DNA of 64,000 nucleotides from Enoplosus armatus (lineage: Eukaryota > Chordata > Actinopteri > Centrarchiformes > Enoplosidae). The stretch lies in contig NC_092183.1 of assembly GCF_043641665.1 (NCBI RefSeq), positions 4,613,501-4,677,500 on the forward strand, written 5' to 3'. Both the position numbers and the translations under genes were made by a program. Shown in pieces: positions 49,415-62,111 of the stretch. The first letter of the stretch is position 1. Each line of letters starts with the position of its first letter. The notes beneath the pieces were generated by a model. That model saw only the letters and a program-made list of their open reading frames with translations, was not told the origin of the DNA and made no database searches.

Positions 49415-49720
49415 AAGTTTAAAATTTGGAGAAATACACTTGTTCGCTTTCTTGCAGAGAGTTAGACGAGTGTGTCTGTTTGCTAAATATGAAGCTACCG
49501 CCAGCAGCTGGCTAACTTAGCTTAGCACGAGACTGGAAACAGGGGTAAACAGCTAGCCTAGCTTTCTCTAAAAGTAACAAAAAGCTCACTAATTCACACG
49601 TTGTGTCTTGTTTGTTTAATTCATACAAAACCCGAACTGTTCTGGACCAGTAACTTCCTGGAGTCTCAGCTGGTTGCCGGGCAACGGGTCCTGAACACAA
49701 AATAGTCCAAAACCTTTTGG
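49415..49720 (+). repeat. Partial family D element
   Basis: The copy shares 'gagaaatacacttgttcgctttcttgcagagagttagacgag', 'gccagcagctggctaacttagcttag' and the following block with the left half of the element at 31889-32308. The right arm is missing. Confidence 0.75.
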
Positions 49721-52597
49721 AAATGTCAGTGATAATATTTGAAATGCAGCATCAGATTACTTTTCCTCAAAGGTCGCACTCATCTCAAAGAGTTACATAT
49801 AGCATTTTAAACATCTGTTGTATTTATTATTAATTGGTTATTCCTACAGATAGAGCTATGGGTAAAAGTTTAGTTTATTCTGTAACCCAGCATTTCTGCA
49901 CTGGAAGAATAACAAGTGTTCCCTATTGTTTTTTATTGTAAAGTAATCTCCTTTTGTGCTCGAAGTCCAGCAGATTTACCACATAATTGTAAGCTCACAG
50001 TGTAAGGCCGCCAATCTTTTTAGCGGTTATGTTGTTTGTTTATGATAATCATAATTTACGTTACTGATATTAAAATGCTTTGAGTAGCACCTTTAAAACT
50101 CATCTTTCTAAGACAGGCCGATACTGATGTTTGACAGAGCTTTGAACCTCCCAGACAAAGCGTTTGACTCTCTTAATAATTTAGAACCAGGTCGTTGGCG
50201 TTTTGCAAAGGGTTGTCCTACTCAGACATTCGCCCCTGAATATTTTATTGGTGGTACCCAAACAGAACGTTTAGCCTTGTCATCACAAGGATGCAAACAC
50301 GCTTGAAGAGTTTGTGTAAGCAAAATCTCCATCCCTTATCCCTGGAATGTGAAGGGACACGGTGGCTTTGGGTGTCTAGAAAACCCTTCCTTTCTATCCG
50401 TGAGTCGCACTCCAAGTTCGACTGTCAGCATTGTAGGCACGAGTGCATCAGTTCAGATTCACAGAGACGTCCAGAACAGTGGCTTGGCCCAGATTGCCAA
50501 GCCATAAGAAACAGAACACCCCCCCCACCACCACCACCCCTCCTCAGCCCAAAGCCTCTGAAACATTTTTCTAAGTCATGGTTGTAAACTCATAACGCAG
50601 CAATGCTTTGAAGTGGCACTGGACAGATTTGTTTTTACTTGAACTGGATGGGAATTCGGAAGATTTATGAGTAGGATACATGCAGAGGATCGAGCAAGGC
50701 TTTCCTTGCACATTAGGGGTGTATTATGTCCAACGAGCGATTCAAAATGGACATCTTCATTGTTTGGATTTAGTTGTTTTCTTGGCCACCGATGCAGTTA
50801 GCAGGTTTTCCAACACGGTGACAGCTCATAGCTTTGTTTCTTCCTGACAGAGGGATTTCTTTCACTCGGGGCTGTAGCTACAGCTGACTACTCTCAGTCG
50901 CTCTCAGACACCCTCCTTGTAAAGAGTCACCCATCAGCAGCGCAATGGGGTCCAAAGTGGCCACTTCATTGTGAAAAGACGAGGGATGGTATTTATGGCA
51001 TGTCTGCACAGGGTCAAGTATTTGCGCATGCGTCGACGCACGTGTTTGTGTGTCTTTGTGTACATGCATAAGGAGAGGGTTATCCCACTGCACATGTTTG
51101 ATTGATCACAGAAAGCTGGCTCATGAGATGTCTTGGATATTGTTGCTCAATTTGGATTGCAAATCTCCTTATTTACATGAAGTACCACTTGCAATTCAAA
51201 TTCTGTTTTCCATATTTCTTCAACCCCCTTCAACCTTCAAACTCTTTCTCATCTCCCTACCCTGACTCTCTCTGTCTTTCGTCTGAGGCTTACATTTTTG
51301 CGGATGTTTCTGGCTAGAACTCCACAATAGGTGGTAATTCTTCGACTAAAGGGGGAGGTAGCAGAATGAAAGCGAGAAGGAGGGGTAAAAAAAAAAAAAA
51401 GAGAGAGCCAGGGCATTTTTGGCATGTCTGACCCTGAGGCCAATTCTGGTTTTATGAGACGAGAGCTGAGGCCAAGGCACAGGTGGATAATGCAAAGCCC
51501 AGAATCACTACATGTCTTAACTTTAACACACGGCTCTAAGTATGTATCAGATGTTGAGAAGCAGAGAACTAGAGGATTACAGATTCACTTCTCGTCGCAT
51601 CACTGGCGTTTTCCCCGTGGTGATTTAGTCGAGAGGGCACAGTGGTGCTGGAGAAAGAGCCCTAACAGCCCCCACATTTCATCTTTATAGCCTGCTATAA
51701 AATATCCCAGTGAAAACAGGGAGAAACTGGGAAGAGGGGAAATGTCACATTGCAAAAAAAGGAGCACAAAGCCTCAGGAAAAGGACAACAGCTCTCGTGT
51801 CTAAGCTGAGACTTAGCAAGACTCATTTAAACAGCAGATATCACGTTACTGATCATCAGCGGAATTCGATTCAGAATTCATTTCATATCATGGAGTAGGA
51901 GTAAATGATCCACTCTTAAGTCTGGTATTAAGCTTGAACGTTGCTTTGACGTAATTCCGCAATTTTATACTTAAACGAGACACTTTTTTCACTTCTTAAG
52001 TACTTCTTTGACCTTTTCTGAATACTTCATGACATTCATCAGAAGAACATCACACAAATCAAAGTCCTGATTTATATTTTGTTTATTGTTCCCTCCAATC
52101 TACGGTTCCTACAGGCTGTTATTGGACTCTCCCCCTGGTGCATTAGTATGAGGGTGTGAAGTGCATGACAGTCCAGTGGGTGGTTGAATAGGTTTGCCAG
52201 CCATTTCCTGGCTATTTATATGCAGGTGTGTGTGTGTACTGTACAATTTATGAGTGTCCACTATGGCTTCTAATGCTTTTCCCTTACACAGATGAGATAA
52301 TGGAAATGCCAGAGTGAATAGTGTTCCCCAAGTTGATTGTAATTGAATCTCCATGATGTCAGGTGCAAATCTGAGGTCAGGCCAACTGCAGCCAAGTTGT
52401 CCGCCGTTTGTATGACAACATTACGGTCCCAGTGTGCTGCTTTGTTAAATTGGAGAAGTTAATAGAAGTGTCCTGTGGGAAGATGTACTGTGTGACGCTA
52501 AAACATCAGCCATCGACATTATAGTGATCTCACAATCGGAGTAGGAACAAATTTCATGCAATAAAATATACCCCATATATGTTTTTACATTTGTCTT

Positions 52598-53402
52598 TCA
52601 AGGGTCGGTACACCCAAATTACAAACAATTGTGTTTTGAAATTAGTTTTTTAGCAATGCAGATAGTTTTGTTGTTGAAGTTGTGAACAAAGCACCATAGT
52701 TGCTGAATGAATTGAAATCCAGAATCCAAAAGTAAATTGAGTTATGGTGCTGATTCCATTGTCAGTTTTTTCAACAGCTAATCTTTAGCTTTCATCTGCT
52801 GCTAGCGGCACACGTCTCCAAAGTTTAAGCTCTGTGATTGGATGTTTCTTGCCAAAATGCAACTTGGGAGTTGTAGTTCACTTCTACCTCCAAGTCCTTA
52901 TGTACTCAGGCTTGTACATTCGATTCGTTCTCAAAGAACCAGATATTTTTTGACGTAGTTGTTAATCTTTTGTACTGATGGTTTAACCGGGAGGGTTTAA
53001 TGCCGATTCAAGCCGTAGAAGTGCTCCAACTGTGAGCCGCATAACATTTTCCATGGGAAAAATGAATGGGTCTTTTACCAGGTGATCCCAAAAAAGCTCA
53101 TCCCTTTTTGTTTGTGGTTCTCCAAGAAGTCAATATCATCTCTTCTTTCCATAAACACAGTGTCCTGGTTACTGTGGATAATCCTCAGGCCCACAGCAGT
53201 TTTCATTGGACCTACTTTCTGATGAAAAAGTAGTTTAAAATTGACAATGAGGTCTGTAGATTATCCAAAGTAACGGGTTGTTTTTCTGGAAAGACACAGT
53301 TGCTGTTGGATAATTTCTCAATGTATTGTGGTGGAGGCAGAAATCTCAGAAACAGATTAAATCCTGAGCAAATAAAACCAAATTGACCTACACGGCTAGA
53401 CA
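52598..53402. mobile_element. Foldback MITE-like element, family C, second copy
   Basis: The inner arms are inverted: 'ccataaacacagtgtcctgg', 'ttactgtggataatcc' and 'cagttttcattggacctactttct' pair with 'aaagtagtttaaaattgac', 'ggtctgtagattatccaaag' and 'ctggaaagacac'. The outer tips, 'gggtcggtacacccaaatta' and 'ccaaattgacctacac', are also imperfectly inverted. No coding capacity is seen. It is related to 24793-25505. Confidence 0.75.
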
Positions 53403-53792
53403 CCAATGGAGGTAGGTGAAAAGACTTCCTTTAAAAACAAGGAACACAGTGGCGTGTTTACCAGCCACATCACGACACAGTAACATCACGACCTCGTGTT
53501 TAGCACAAGTGGACCGTGAGAGAACAACAATAGACAGTAGACTATACATATCGACCCACAACCAACAAGCCCTCTTCTTCAATACATGCATTCATGAAGC
53601 ACAGCAGCAGGCAGCAGTTTGCATGCTAAATCATCCAAGTCAATTAAAGAGTCTTCTCTCGGGCAGTAAATTGCCAGACTCTGATCTGCTGTTGACCTCA
53701 AATCTCAATCCAGACAGCCCTCTCACCACCACTTTCCAATCAGCATTTATCTTTTCTCCCAGTTCTGCAAAATGAGGGACGTGTAGCTTTCA

Positions 53793-53796
<4 letters not shown>

Positions 53797-53825
<29 letters not shown>
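53797..53825. repeat. T29 homopolymer
   Basis: This is a run of about 29 T residues. It could be the poly-A tail of a minus-strand retroposon, but no retroposon body is recognised next to it. The length is uncertain in any assembly. Confidence 0.9.
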
Positions 53826-53829
<4 letters not shown>

Positions 53830-54684
53830 GTCTACTAGTTTAACTAAACAAAAGTTCCTCCAGAATCTTAAAAGTTTAACTTCTAAAAATGAATAGAAGC
53901 ATGTTATTGCCAGTATTTGCACACATAGTTTGGTGTAAATTATTTTGAGATTTTTATATGCAGTGCCACAGTGCCAGGCATTTTAAAGATGATCATAAAT
54001 TTCCTGATTAAGGTACCTGGAAAATGGTTATTAAGGGAAACCTTTTGAACAGCAGCTAGCCACGAACAGCTGTTTTTCCTCTGTGTTTCAGATGTAAGCC
54101 CCTCTTGCCTTCAAATGCAGGACTGGAGAGCCTGTGAGGCAAAACGCAATGTGGCTATAATTGGCTCTGTACCAAAGTGTGTGGCTCACTCCGAGCAAAA
54201 TGAGTCAATCAGTGTAATTGTGCCAATTAAGTGTCCAAACATCTTCTGTGATCCACCTCTGGGTATGGGAGTGTTTCAACAAGCTCTTCTACTCAGAGCC
54301 AAGCGGGCCATGTCTGACGCACATGGATGTGAATGTAACCCCCACCCCCCCCAAAAAAAAACCTAAACACACATACACATATATACACATATGTACACAC
54401 TGGCAGCAACTTTTATCAGAGTGTCTCCACAAGGGCAACGACTGCTTCCAGGTTAAACGAATGGATTTCTGTCTATCGAGGTCGGCTCTTATCTGCACTG
54501 TGGCACCTCGGCTAATCTGAGACTGTCTGCTTTCCAACTTCCGTTCCACCCTCGCTCCCATAACACACACAAATACACTGGCACCTCGGGGCAGGATTGA
54601 TTATGTTTCTCTGTCAGGTGGTCTGGCCTATTCACCTCAGCCCTGTGGATGATGTTCCCATGCTTCTGCTACAAGTGTGTGTAC

Positions 54685-54686
<2 letters not shown>

Positions 54687-54717
<31 letters not shown>
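54687..54717. repeat. (TG)n microsatellite
   Basis: This is a GT run in kremen1 intron 2. Confidence 0.95.
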
Positions 54718-54722
<5 letters not shown>

Positions 54723-56654
54723 GAGGGATGAAACACTATTTGGGGACCATGGGTTTGGGAGAGAGAGAGAGCTTGGAGGGACACACCACACTATTCACTG
54801 ATTAAAAATGCCAGCGGGTCAGACATGGGAGGGGAGGTCTACTGAGGATGTTTTTTTTTTTTAATGCTGATGGTTGTAATTCATGTCTGCCTCCTTAGGG
54901 GGTGAGTAAGAAAGTGCAGTAAATTACATAAGTGGCTGTAGATGAACTATTGGGAGTCTTATTTCAAATAGGGCTATTACACGTTGACAGGCATGAATAA
55001 GAGAAGTAGAGAAAGGGTATATAATCCAGTGTTTTGATGGTTGGACCCAGTTTTTGCTCTTTTTGTTTCAGCAGTAGCCTCAGGCTAAACAAACAGGTGT
55101 CTGCTTCCAATCTGGGTGGAGCAACAAACAGATCCGGGCTCACGATACGGTGTCAAAATGTACTGAAAAACAAGGCTGGTTTCCTGTGAAAGATTTGAGG
55201 TTGAGACAAGTTCTGGGTTGTTTTGATGGCAGAATGGTAGCAGAAAGAATAAATAAAAATGTGACTAGATGAGCTCTTTCTTCAAACGCATTCTTGTTGC
55301 CGACAGGCTGCAAGAAATAGAGCGATAACTGTTTGCCAGATATTGAGAGTGAAAAGCTTTAAGGCACTTAAACTTGAGTTCAACCCGAAAAAGTCTTTAC
55401 AACGACATCTTTGTCAATACCTCATTCTGTGTGTGAAAAGAGAGGAGGAAACTCGGGATAGTGTTTTTGATAGGAGAAGAAAAGAAATGGAAACGCCCTT
55501 CACAACTTTGCTCACAAAAGGCGAAACGGGATAGTGCAGTGCCTCAGGGCTTTTTCAAGATGCTACAATGAGGTGTGTCAAAAGAGAAGAGAAAAGGTCT
55601 CCGGCAATTACAGTCAGGTATGAAAAAAAAAATAGCGATGTCATCTTAGAAGGCTGTTTTAGTTGACAGGGTGTGTATTATCCTGAAATAGAGCTTAAAG
55701 AGCTGAAACTGCACCTAGATGAGCTCCAACTGCATATTAGCTGCTTTGATTTCATTTATCAGCAATTTAAAGTTGCCATGAGGGTCATAATTTACAAAGT
55801 CGCATGATCCCCCCAGGAGATATGGAGGCTGCAAAGAGCTTTGTATTTCTATCTTCAATCCCAATTCTCATTTGCTTTTGTAAGTGAAACTGAAAAGCAA
55901 AAGCACCGAGGGGCCTGTCAGCCCTAATATGATGGGTTAAGAGTGCCTTGATGAGGTTCAAAAGAGGCCCAGCTTCCGACAAAAGCTTTGCCCCATCACC
56001 CATCCCTTTTTTCAGGTCTGTGTCTGGCCCGGAACAAAGAGCCCACCCCCCCTCCCGACCTCCAACCTCCTCCACCCATCAAAGACCCATTGGTCTGGTC
56101 CTTGACTGACATGCATGGTCAAGCCTCCAGAGTGCAGAGGAAGAGGCAAAACCAACAAGCGCCAAGGGGTGCTACAGGGGATGATTGACATAGCTAAGAT
56201 AATCTCCCTCTGAAACATTATTGAGTGTCCAGCCCTCTGCAGCTGGGTTTTCAGTTGATAGCCCGTCTTTGTGTAGCTGTTTTGCCCTCACATCGCTGCC
56301 ATCACCCCTTCTTTCCCCCTTTAACTTCTTCTTTACCTATCTGATAATGCAGTGAAAATGTTTTTTTTCCATTTTTGTAAGGGTCTCTGTCCACTCTGAC
56401 ACCCCAAAACAACTGAACAATGGCTAAATCTCATCCTTTTAGCTTTTGGTCATCACAGCCAACATGGTAAAAGGTGGGACAGACAAAACCCGGTCACTGT
56501 GCTGAGTCTCAGCTGGTTGAACCTGCTGTCATGGTCGTGGAAAAGTTTAAATACATCCGATTTCATGAGTTTGTTTGCTCTCACTTACATATATTTCTGT
56601 ACTTCAGACAGCTGAACAAGCAAAAAGGAATGATTCGATTGTGGCTTATAAATG

Positions 56655-56945
56655 CTACTTGTTAACAACTAACGATTATCTTCGTTATCAAGTAATCAGT
56701 CGATTATTTTCTCGATTAATCTATTAACTGTTAATTGTCAGATAATAGTCGAAAATGCCCGTGGTGACGTCCTCACGTCTTGTTTTACTATCTTGTCCTC
56801 AGCATCATATCCTTACATTTGAGAAGCTGGAACCAGCAACTGTTTTCCATTTTCGCTTAAAAAACGATTCGATCATGAAATGAGTTGCCAATTCATTTTG
56901 TATTAATTGATCGGCCGATTGACTAATCGGCTCTGAGCAGGTTAA
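56655..56945 (-). repeat. Family A copy, nearly full length, reverse orientation
   Basis: The copy starts 'aacaactaacgattatcttcgttatc', continues through 'ttttctcgattaatctatta', 'gacgtcctcacgtcttgttttac', 'catttgagaagctggaaccag' and ends 'gattgactaatcggctctg'. Both AT-rich palindromic arms are present. It lies 230 bp before kremen1 exon 3. Confidence 0.82.
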
Positions 56946-57170
56946 CTCCTGTATTGTGTGTTTGGTTATATTGAGTGATCACAGAGTGGGTAAGAGATGA
57001 TAGAAAGTTGACCGTGGCAGAGCATCTTTCTCCACAACCTCTGTCTAACCCTGACGCCCGTCCGCACTAAAATCCACTCTGGAGAAAGTGTGGAGGGAAA
57101 AAGATGCATTATTCAGCTTTAACCAGCCGAGCGTGGGCATGGTGTAACCTTTACCCCTCCGTGTCTGCAG

Positions 57171-57262
57171 GAATCCCGATGGGGACGTTCAGCCGTGGTG
57201 CTACATTGCAGATCACGAAGACGGGATCTACTGGAGATACTGCGACATCCCTACATGCCAGA
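57171..57262 (+). CDS. kremen1: kremen1 exon 3: C-terminal third of the kringle domain
   Basis: This 92-bp exon has a gtgtctgcag acceptor and a gtaaga donor. After the split Arg codon it reads NPDGDVQPWCYIADHEDG, then IYWRYCDIPTCQ, and ends with the first base of a Met codon. The last three kringle cysteines are present (PWC, RYC, PTC), so the domain is complete with all six. NPDGD and PWCY are the hallmark kringle core. KREMEN1 continues after this point with a Met-Pro start to the WSC domain; the phase-1 end with 'a' is consistent with that. The following exon was not found before position 64000, so the gene runs off the right edge. Confidence 0.94.
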
Positions 57263-60200
57263 GTAAGAGAGTATTGCCACTCCTTTATCTTTTCTTTCTG
57301 CCTCTCTCTCTCTGCTCGGCCCTTCCATGCCCCCTGGGCCACATCATGGGCACAAGGACCAGTCGTTTTCATTGCTATGCTCATCTGCTCGCCTGCTATG
57401 AATAGCTTTTATAGACTGTATGACTTGTACACAGCTATTATCATCTAAAAAATGCCTCTAATTGCCTCCCGTCACCCCTCCTCCTGCCATGCCTGAGCCT
57501 GCCTTTACTTTAATGCGAGCTGTCAATCACTGCCTCTGTGTATGTGTGTGTGTTTTTGTATGTGTGTTCATTAGTTTCCCCTTTGGCTTGGTAGCTTGTT
57601 TTGACACGTTTTTTCGATGTGAGTGATTATGTGCATCTACCTGTTACATGATGTATTTGTATTATTTGTTCAAATGTGGGTGTGAGAGTGTCCCTGTCCA
57701 GTAATTCCTGAATGAATGGATGAATGTGTGTGACGGACTGAGATTTTGTGCTTCTGTGTGTCTTCTCTTCCGGTTTGGCACTCATTTACAAAGAGCTGCC
57801 CGCCTTTAATTCCATTACTTTCATTCTTTCCACTTTTTTAATCACTGCCGTCGAAAACAGACTTAGGTGGATCAACTACACTGTTTTTGATGCCAAAGAT
57901 CACAATTTCTGCAGAGGAGGCTCAGATATAGCTTATATTTCGGTTAAGGTAATTAGATATTTCTAACTATTGACTTAATGTTATTTCAACATTTTCCTGG
58001 TGTTCTTCACTTTGCAAGGCAGATTAAGTCAGAAGTGTTATTGCATACTTTCAGTAACTAAAGGAATCTGGTGACTGAACACAATGTGGAAGATAAAGGC
58101 GGCCGCTGAAATTAAGCCAAGCAGAACTCAAATATTCTCTTAAACTAAAATAAATATTTCATTTACCATTTCCATCATGAATTACATTCCTCTTTCTTAT
58201 GTAATCAACCTCTGCTTTTTTTTGCTATTTTAGTTAAACATTCCTCCTCCTTCTTCATCTATCTTTTCCAAACACTTATCTATCTTTTGTACTTTACTGT
58301 TATCTCGCCGTCTGACCCTTGCACTCCATATTGTTTTTTGTGTTATAGGAATTTAGTTTTAATACTCTACTTTTGAAATCCTTGCAACAACAGATACAAG
58401 CCTCGCCTAAAAGCCTGAAAGACAAAATGCTTGAACTTGGGGTAAACTGGTAGACAGAGGTAATCAGACAGTGCAAGGGAAAAGCTGAGACTTTGAGATG
58501 TTGTGACTTTTCTCTGCAGTAGGTACCACCAGGCCTCAAGAACCTCCCAACCCCTCTAGCTATCACACTGAGTAGCATGCTTGACTAAAGCCTGCTGTTT
58601 GAATGGCTCAGGATCCATTAACCCATCTAATAATGCCTGTTGGCAGCATGGCCTGTGTGTATCCATTTATTCGTCCATGGTGTTTTTGCGTGTTTATGTG
58701 TATAGGAGCTTGTGTGTATCCCATTAGACTTTTGACTGACCTATTTCAGACAACTGTCCATTTAGCTCACATATTCTAGGCCGATATTCCAAACCTTTGT
58801 GGTTTGGGAGGGAAAGAGGAGAGCAGCCCAAACCGTCTCTGTTTGGCGTCGGGCTCGTCCCTTATCTTTGGTGAAATTAGGCCAGCTTTTGTTCCAGATG
58901 GGTTTGCCATGTGCTGGTTCAGCCTTGTTTTTGTCTAGGATCCAGTACTGTGCAGCGTGTAACCCATCCTCGCGAAATGTGGCCCATTTCTAACGGCTGA
59001 GAGCTTCGCCCGTATCAAATGCTGTCTTACATGAACGTTCCTCTTTCTGTCGGGGCATTTAAAGTTACACAGAGCCATGTAATGTAAGAAAAGGAGAAGA
59101 GGTTTGCTGTGAGCCAGGCATCCAGTGTCATGAAAACATGCCTGTTCAGTGGAGACGGTTTCTCCCTGCAGGGATACCAGGGAGCTTTCAGACACGAATG
59201 CTCCGTCTCATCTATTGTGAAACCACAATCGCCACGTGGTGCCTCACCTTCTGGCGGTGCCTGTTCTCAATCTGCTGCGTTTGAAAGCTTCAGCTGCCAA
59301 GTGGGAGAATGCTGATGCTCTCTCAGTGTCAGTGCTCTCAGTCTGCGGCTGGCAACAAAAGGCTGAAAAACACTGTGGTGTGCCAGAGTAAGGGCAACAG
59401 TGGTCTTTGTTTTCATTTTGTCTGGATTTTGTTTTGTCTGTGCCTTCGTCCTGTCTACTTTTTTGCTTACGTTTGATGTCGCGTGGTTGGTAGTTGGTGG
59501 CCACTCGCTGAGGCACCTGGAGCCTGCCAACGGTCTGTTATCCAGCTGGGTTCCCTGTCATCTAGGGTCATGCCACCCTGGTGAGGGTGACACACCCTGC
59601 TGGAGCGCACACTGCCATTCAGGTCACGTGAGGCCAGAAACATAAAGTCTGACAGGGTGGATTATAGTGTAGGCCACGACATTTGTTGATCCTAGTAATC
59701 CCTCATGGCAGCAGTTATCATGTGGTGGAATTATCTAAACATTTCAAAAAGGCGCGCTGTCAAGGCACATCGACTACTGTACAAATTGACATTTCCACGG
59801 TGTGTCACGGTGGACGCTGGTTTTGAGGCCCTTTTCATTCCCAGGCCACTAAATGCTCAGCTAAGCATAACCTTGTCACAAGTTTGTTATTTATTGAAGT
59901 CCAGTTCCCATCTAGCAGACCAGCCTTCCTCTTCTGAAAATAACATTTCAAAAATCTCGATTTTGCTGCATTCAACGAATTAATTTGAGCTATTTTGAAA
60001 GTTCATTGTGAAATTCAGTTCAATACTGATTTATTTACGTCAAGCCCCAGTGCACAGGGCAGAGAAGGCTTAATGTTGTCTGACTGAGCAATGCTGATTC
60101 TAATGAGGTGTGAATAAAATACCAGTGGAGCCTCTGGCCAAACCAGTGGCTTTGCCAGATTAAAACTAGAGTTGACAGCTCAATCCATTATTAAGGGACT

Positions 60201-61874
60201 TTAGTTTTAGTTTCACTCAAGCTCAGATTCTTGGGAGGTCTTGGAAATCAGTTTTCTGGTTTCTTGTTTCCTCAAACTCAATTTTAAAGTAAATTTTACA
60301 TCCACTCACACTACTGATTGAGTTGAGTGTTGATTAGTCTCGCATAGGCAGACCTATCTCTGCGCTTTGTTTTAGTGCTGTGTCAGCACTGGAGAAAGGT
60401 CTGGCTGAAGCCATTATCATTCTGGCAAAGGGGAAAATAAACGCTCTGGCTTGTTTGTATTTCTTTAAACCAGTCACAGTCGTCCTGGGTGGCGCTAAAC
60501 CCAGGATGCAGCGACGGTGTCGAAGAGTTCAGACTGAAATAGTCAACCAATGGCAGGCTTATACGCACAGCCTACTTCCCGCGAGTCAGACTTTCATGCA
60601 TGTTTTAGTGTTTGAACTTCTGCAGATGTTAAAATACTTGTTTACTTGACCGTTGACAGTGTGATGGTTGATGTTGAGCGTTTCCTTTCCCAGAGTGTTC
60701 CATACTGGAAGGACATTCTGTTTTGGTGAGGCTCCTTCAAGCTGACACGCGTTCGCTTGACGATATGCCCCGACTGAATTTGATTGACACAGAGTGAAAC
60801 TGTCAGGGTGAAGTCCTCAAGCGCTTGCCAAGACAAAGACTGTCTTTGATCTGCGCGTTCTGAGCTCATCTCTTAACGGCATATAACCAAGAAAAACTTG
60901 TTGTGCCACTGTTCTTCCCTGCAGTAAAGAGACATGCAGCAGCTGTGAGGTGCTCTCCTCATGGGACAATCCCTTTTTAGGAAAATGCTAATTTGGAATA
61001 TTTTTCATGTGGAGGATAATGATAAGAATTGTTAAGTAAAACCCAGGAATAATAGTGGGCGATTAAACTCCCACATCTCCCACTTTTTACCTTTTCAACA
61101 TCGATTTTTATGGATTAATATTTTTTTTATTAATAGAGTGTGATACTGTATGTTTACAGTATCTTTTTTATTTTACACATTGTTATTGTGGCTGATAACA
61201 CCTGCTGTGTTCAGTATTGAGACTCATTACAGAATTCCTGTAAGCTACTTTGTGATGCTTTAAGATGTTCCTTTGTTATAGAGTCAGTGTGTTTGCACCT
61301 GAACATTTAAGCGACTTGATGTATGACTTGAACGCCTCACTTACAGTAGGCTATACTGTCATCTATTTTAACAATTGAGGGAATGTCTGATTAACCTTGT
61401 CTGTCACCATGCAACAATACTCAGTACCAGAGGCACCACGTCCATCTGGCACGCTAACCAGCCACACCTTGAAGACATTAAAACAAAGTATGCGTTTGGC
61501 CCAAGGTTTTATTACTGAACATTGACAAAAAATATGCAGTGATGAGATATCGCCTTCATTAAGAGTGATTTATAAAGCTGCTAAATGGCGCTTTGAAGTT
61601 GTGGGACACCTGAGTTCACCTCCAGCTAAGTTGAAAGCCAAGTTGCTCTTGTTCAAACATTTGGGATGAAACTGAGCTGTCCATGGGTCAGGGGTTTAAA
61701 AGGTTTCACACAAGTCTTTTTTTTCTAACTCACTCTGCCTCAATTGCTGTAAATGTCCATCTTCTCTCCTCAAACACAAGCTGTTAAATTTACAGTTTTA
61801 TGAATAGATATCACCACTTCTTTGCAGTGTGGAGATTCCTGCTGGATGAAAGAATGAATACCTGAAACAGAGGA

Positions 61875-61970
61875 TTTAGATTTAGACTTTGTTGTCCCAG
61901 AGGGAGATTTGTTTTCACAGCCAGTTCAACGCAGAAACACAGATAGCGCAGCAGCATACAGATAACATTC
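61875..61970. repeat. Short dispersed repeat fragment
   Basis: The segment 'tttagactttgttgtcccagagggagatttgttt' resembles a sequence found at the ends of many fish interspersed repeats. The class is not determined. Confidence 0.45.
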
Positions 61971-62111
61971 ATAGATCCAAGCACACAACATTGTCAGAGA
62001 GGCGAGAGGCAGTTTGCTCTATGCTGCAATGGGAACAAAACTCCTGCTGAAGCGAGCTCTCCTCCATAAAGAAAACCTGGAACATACCAGATAGCAGGGC
62101 TGTAGTCAAAA

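Larger units (their letters stand above)
49092..57170 (+). other. kremen1: kremen1 intron 2, 8.1 kb
   Basis: This phase-2 intron runs from gtgaat to a ccgtgtctgcag acceptor. It holds a partial family D element (49415-49720), a family C foldback (52598-53402), a T29 run, a (TG)n tract and a family A copy (56655-56945). No gene-like open frame is recognised. Confidence 0.8.

Noticed and set aside
57861..57948. A possible 88-bp exon in kremen1 intron 3 (acceptor aaaacag, donor gtaatt) with a protein-like frame (WINYTVFDAKDHNFC).
   Set aside because: Its frame requires a phase-2 upstream exon, but kremen1 exon 3 ends in phase 1. Read in phase 1 it hits a stop, and it does not resemble a WSC domain.
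59161..59315. The frame after ccctgcag at 59170 (GYQGAFRHEC and on) considered as the next kremen1 exon.
   Set aside because: It lacks the expected Met-Pro start and WSC cysteine spacing, and has no good donor in frame.
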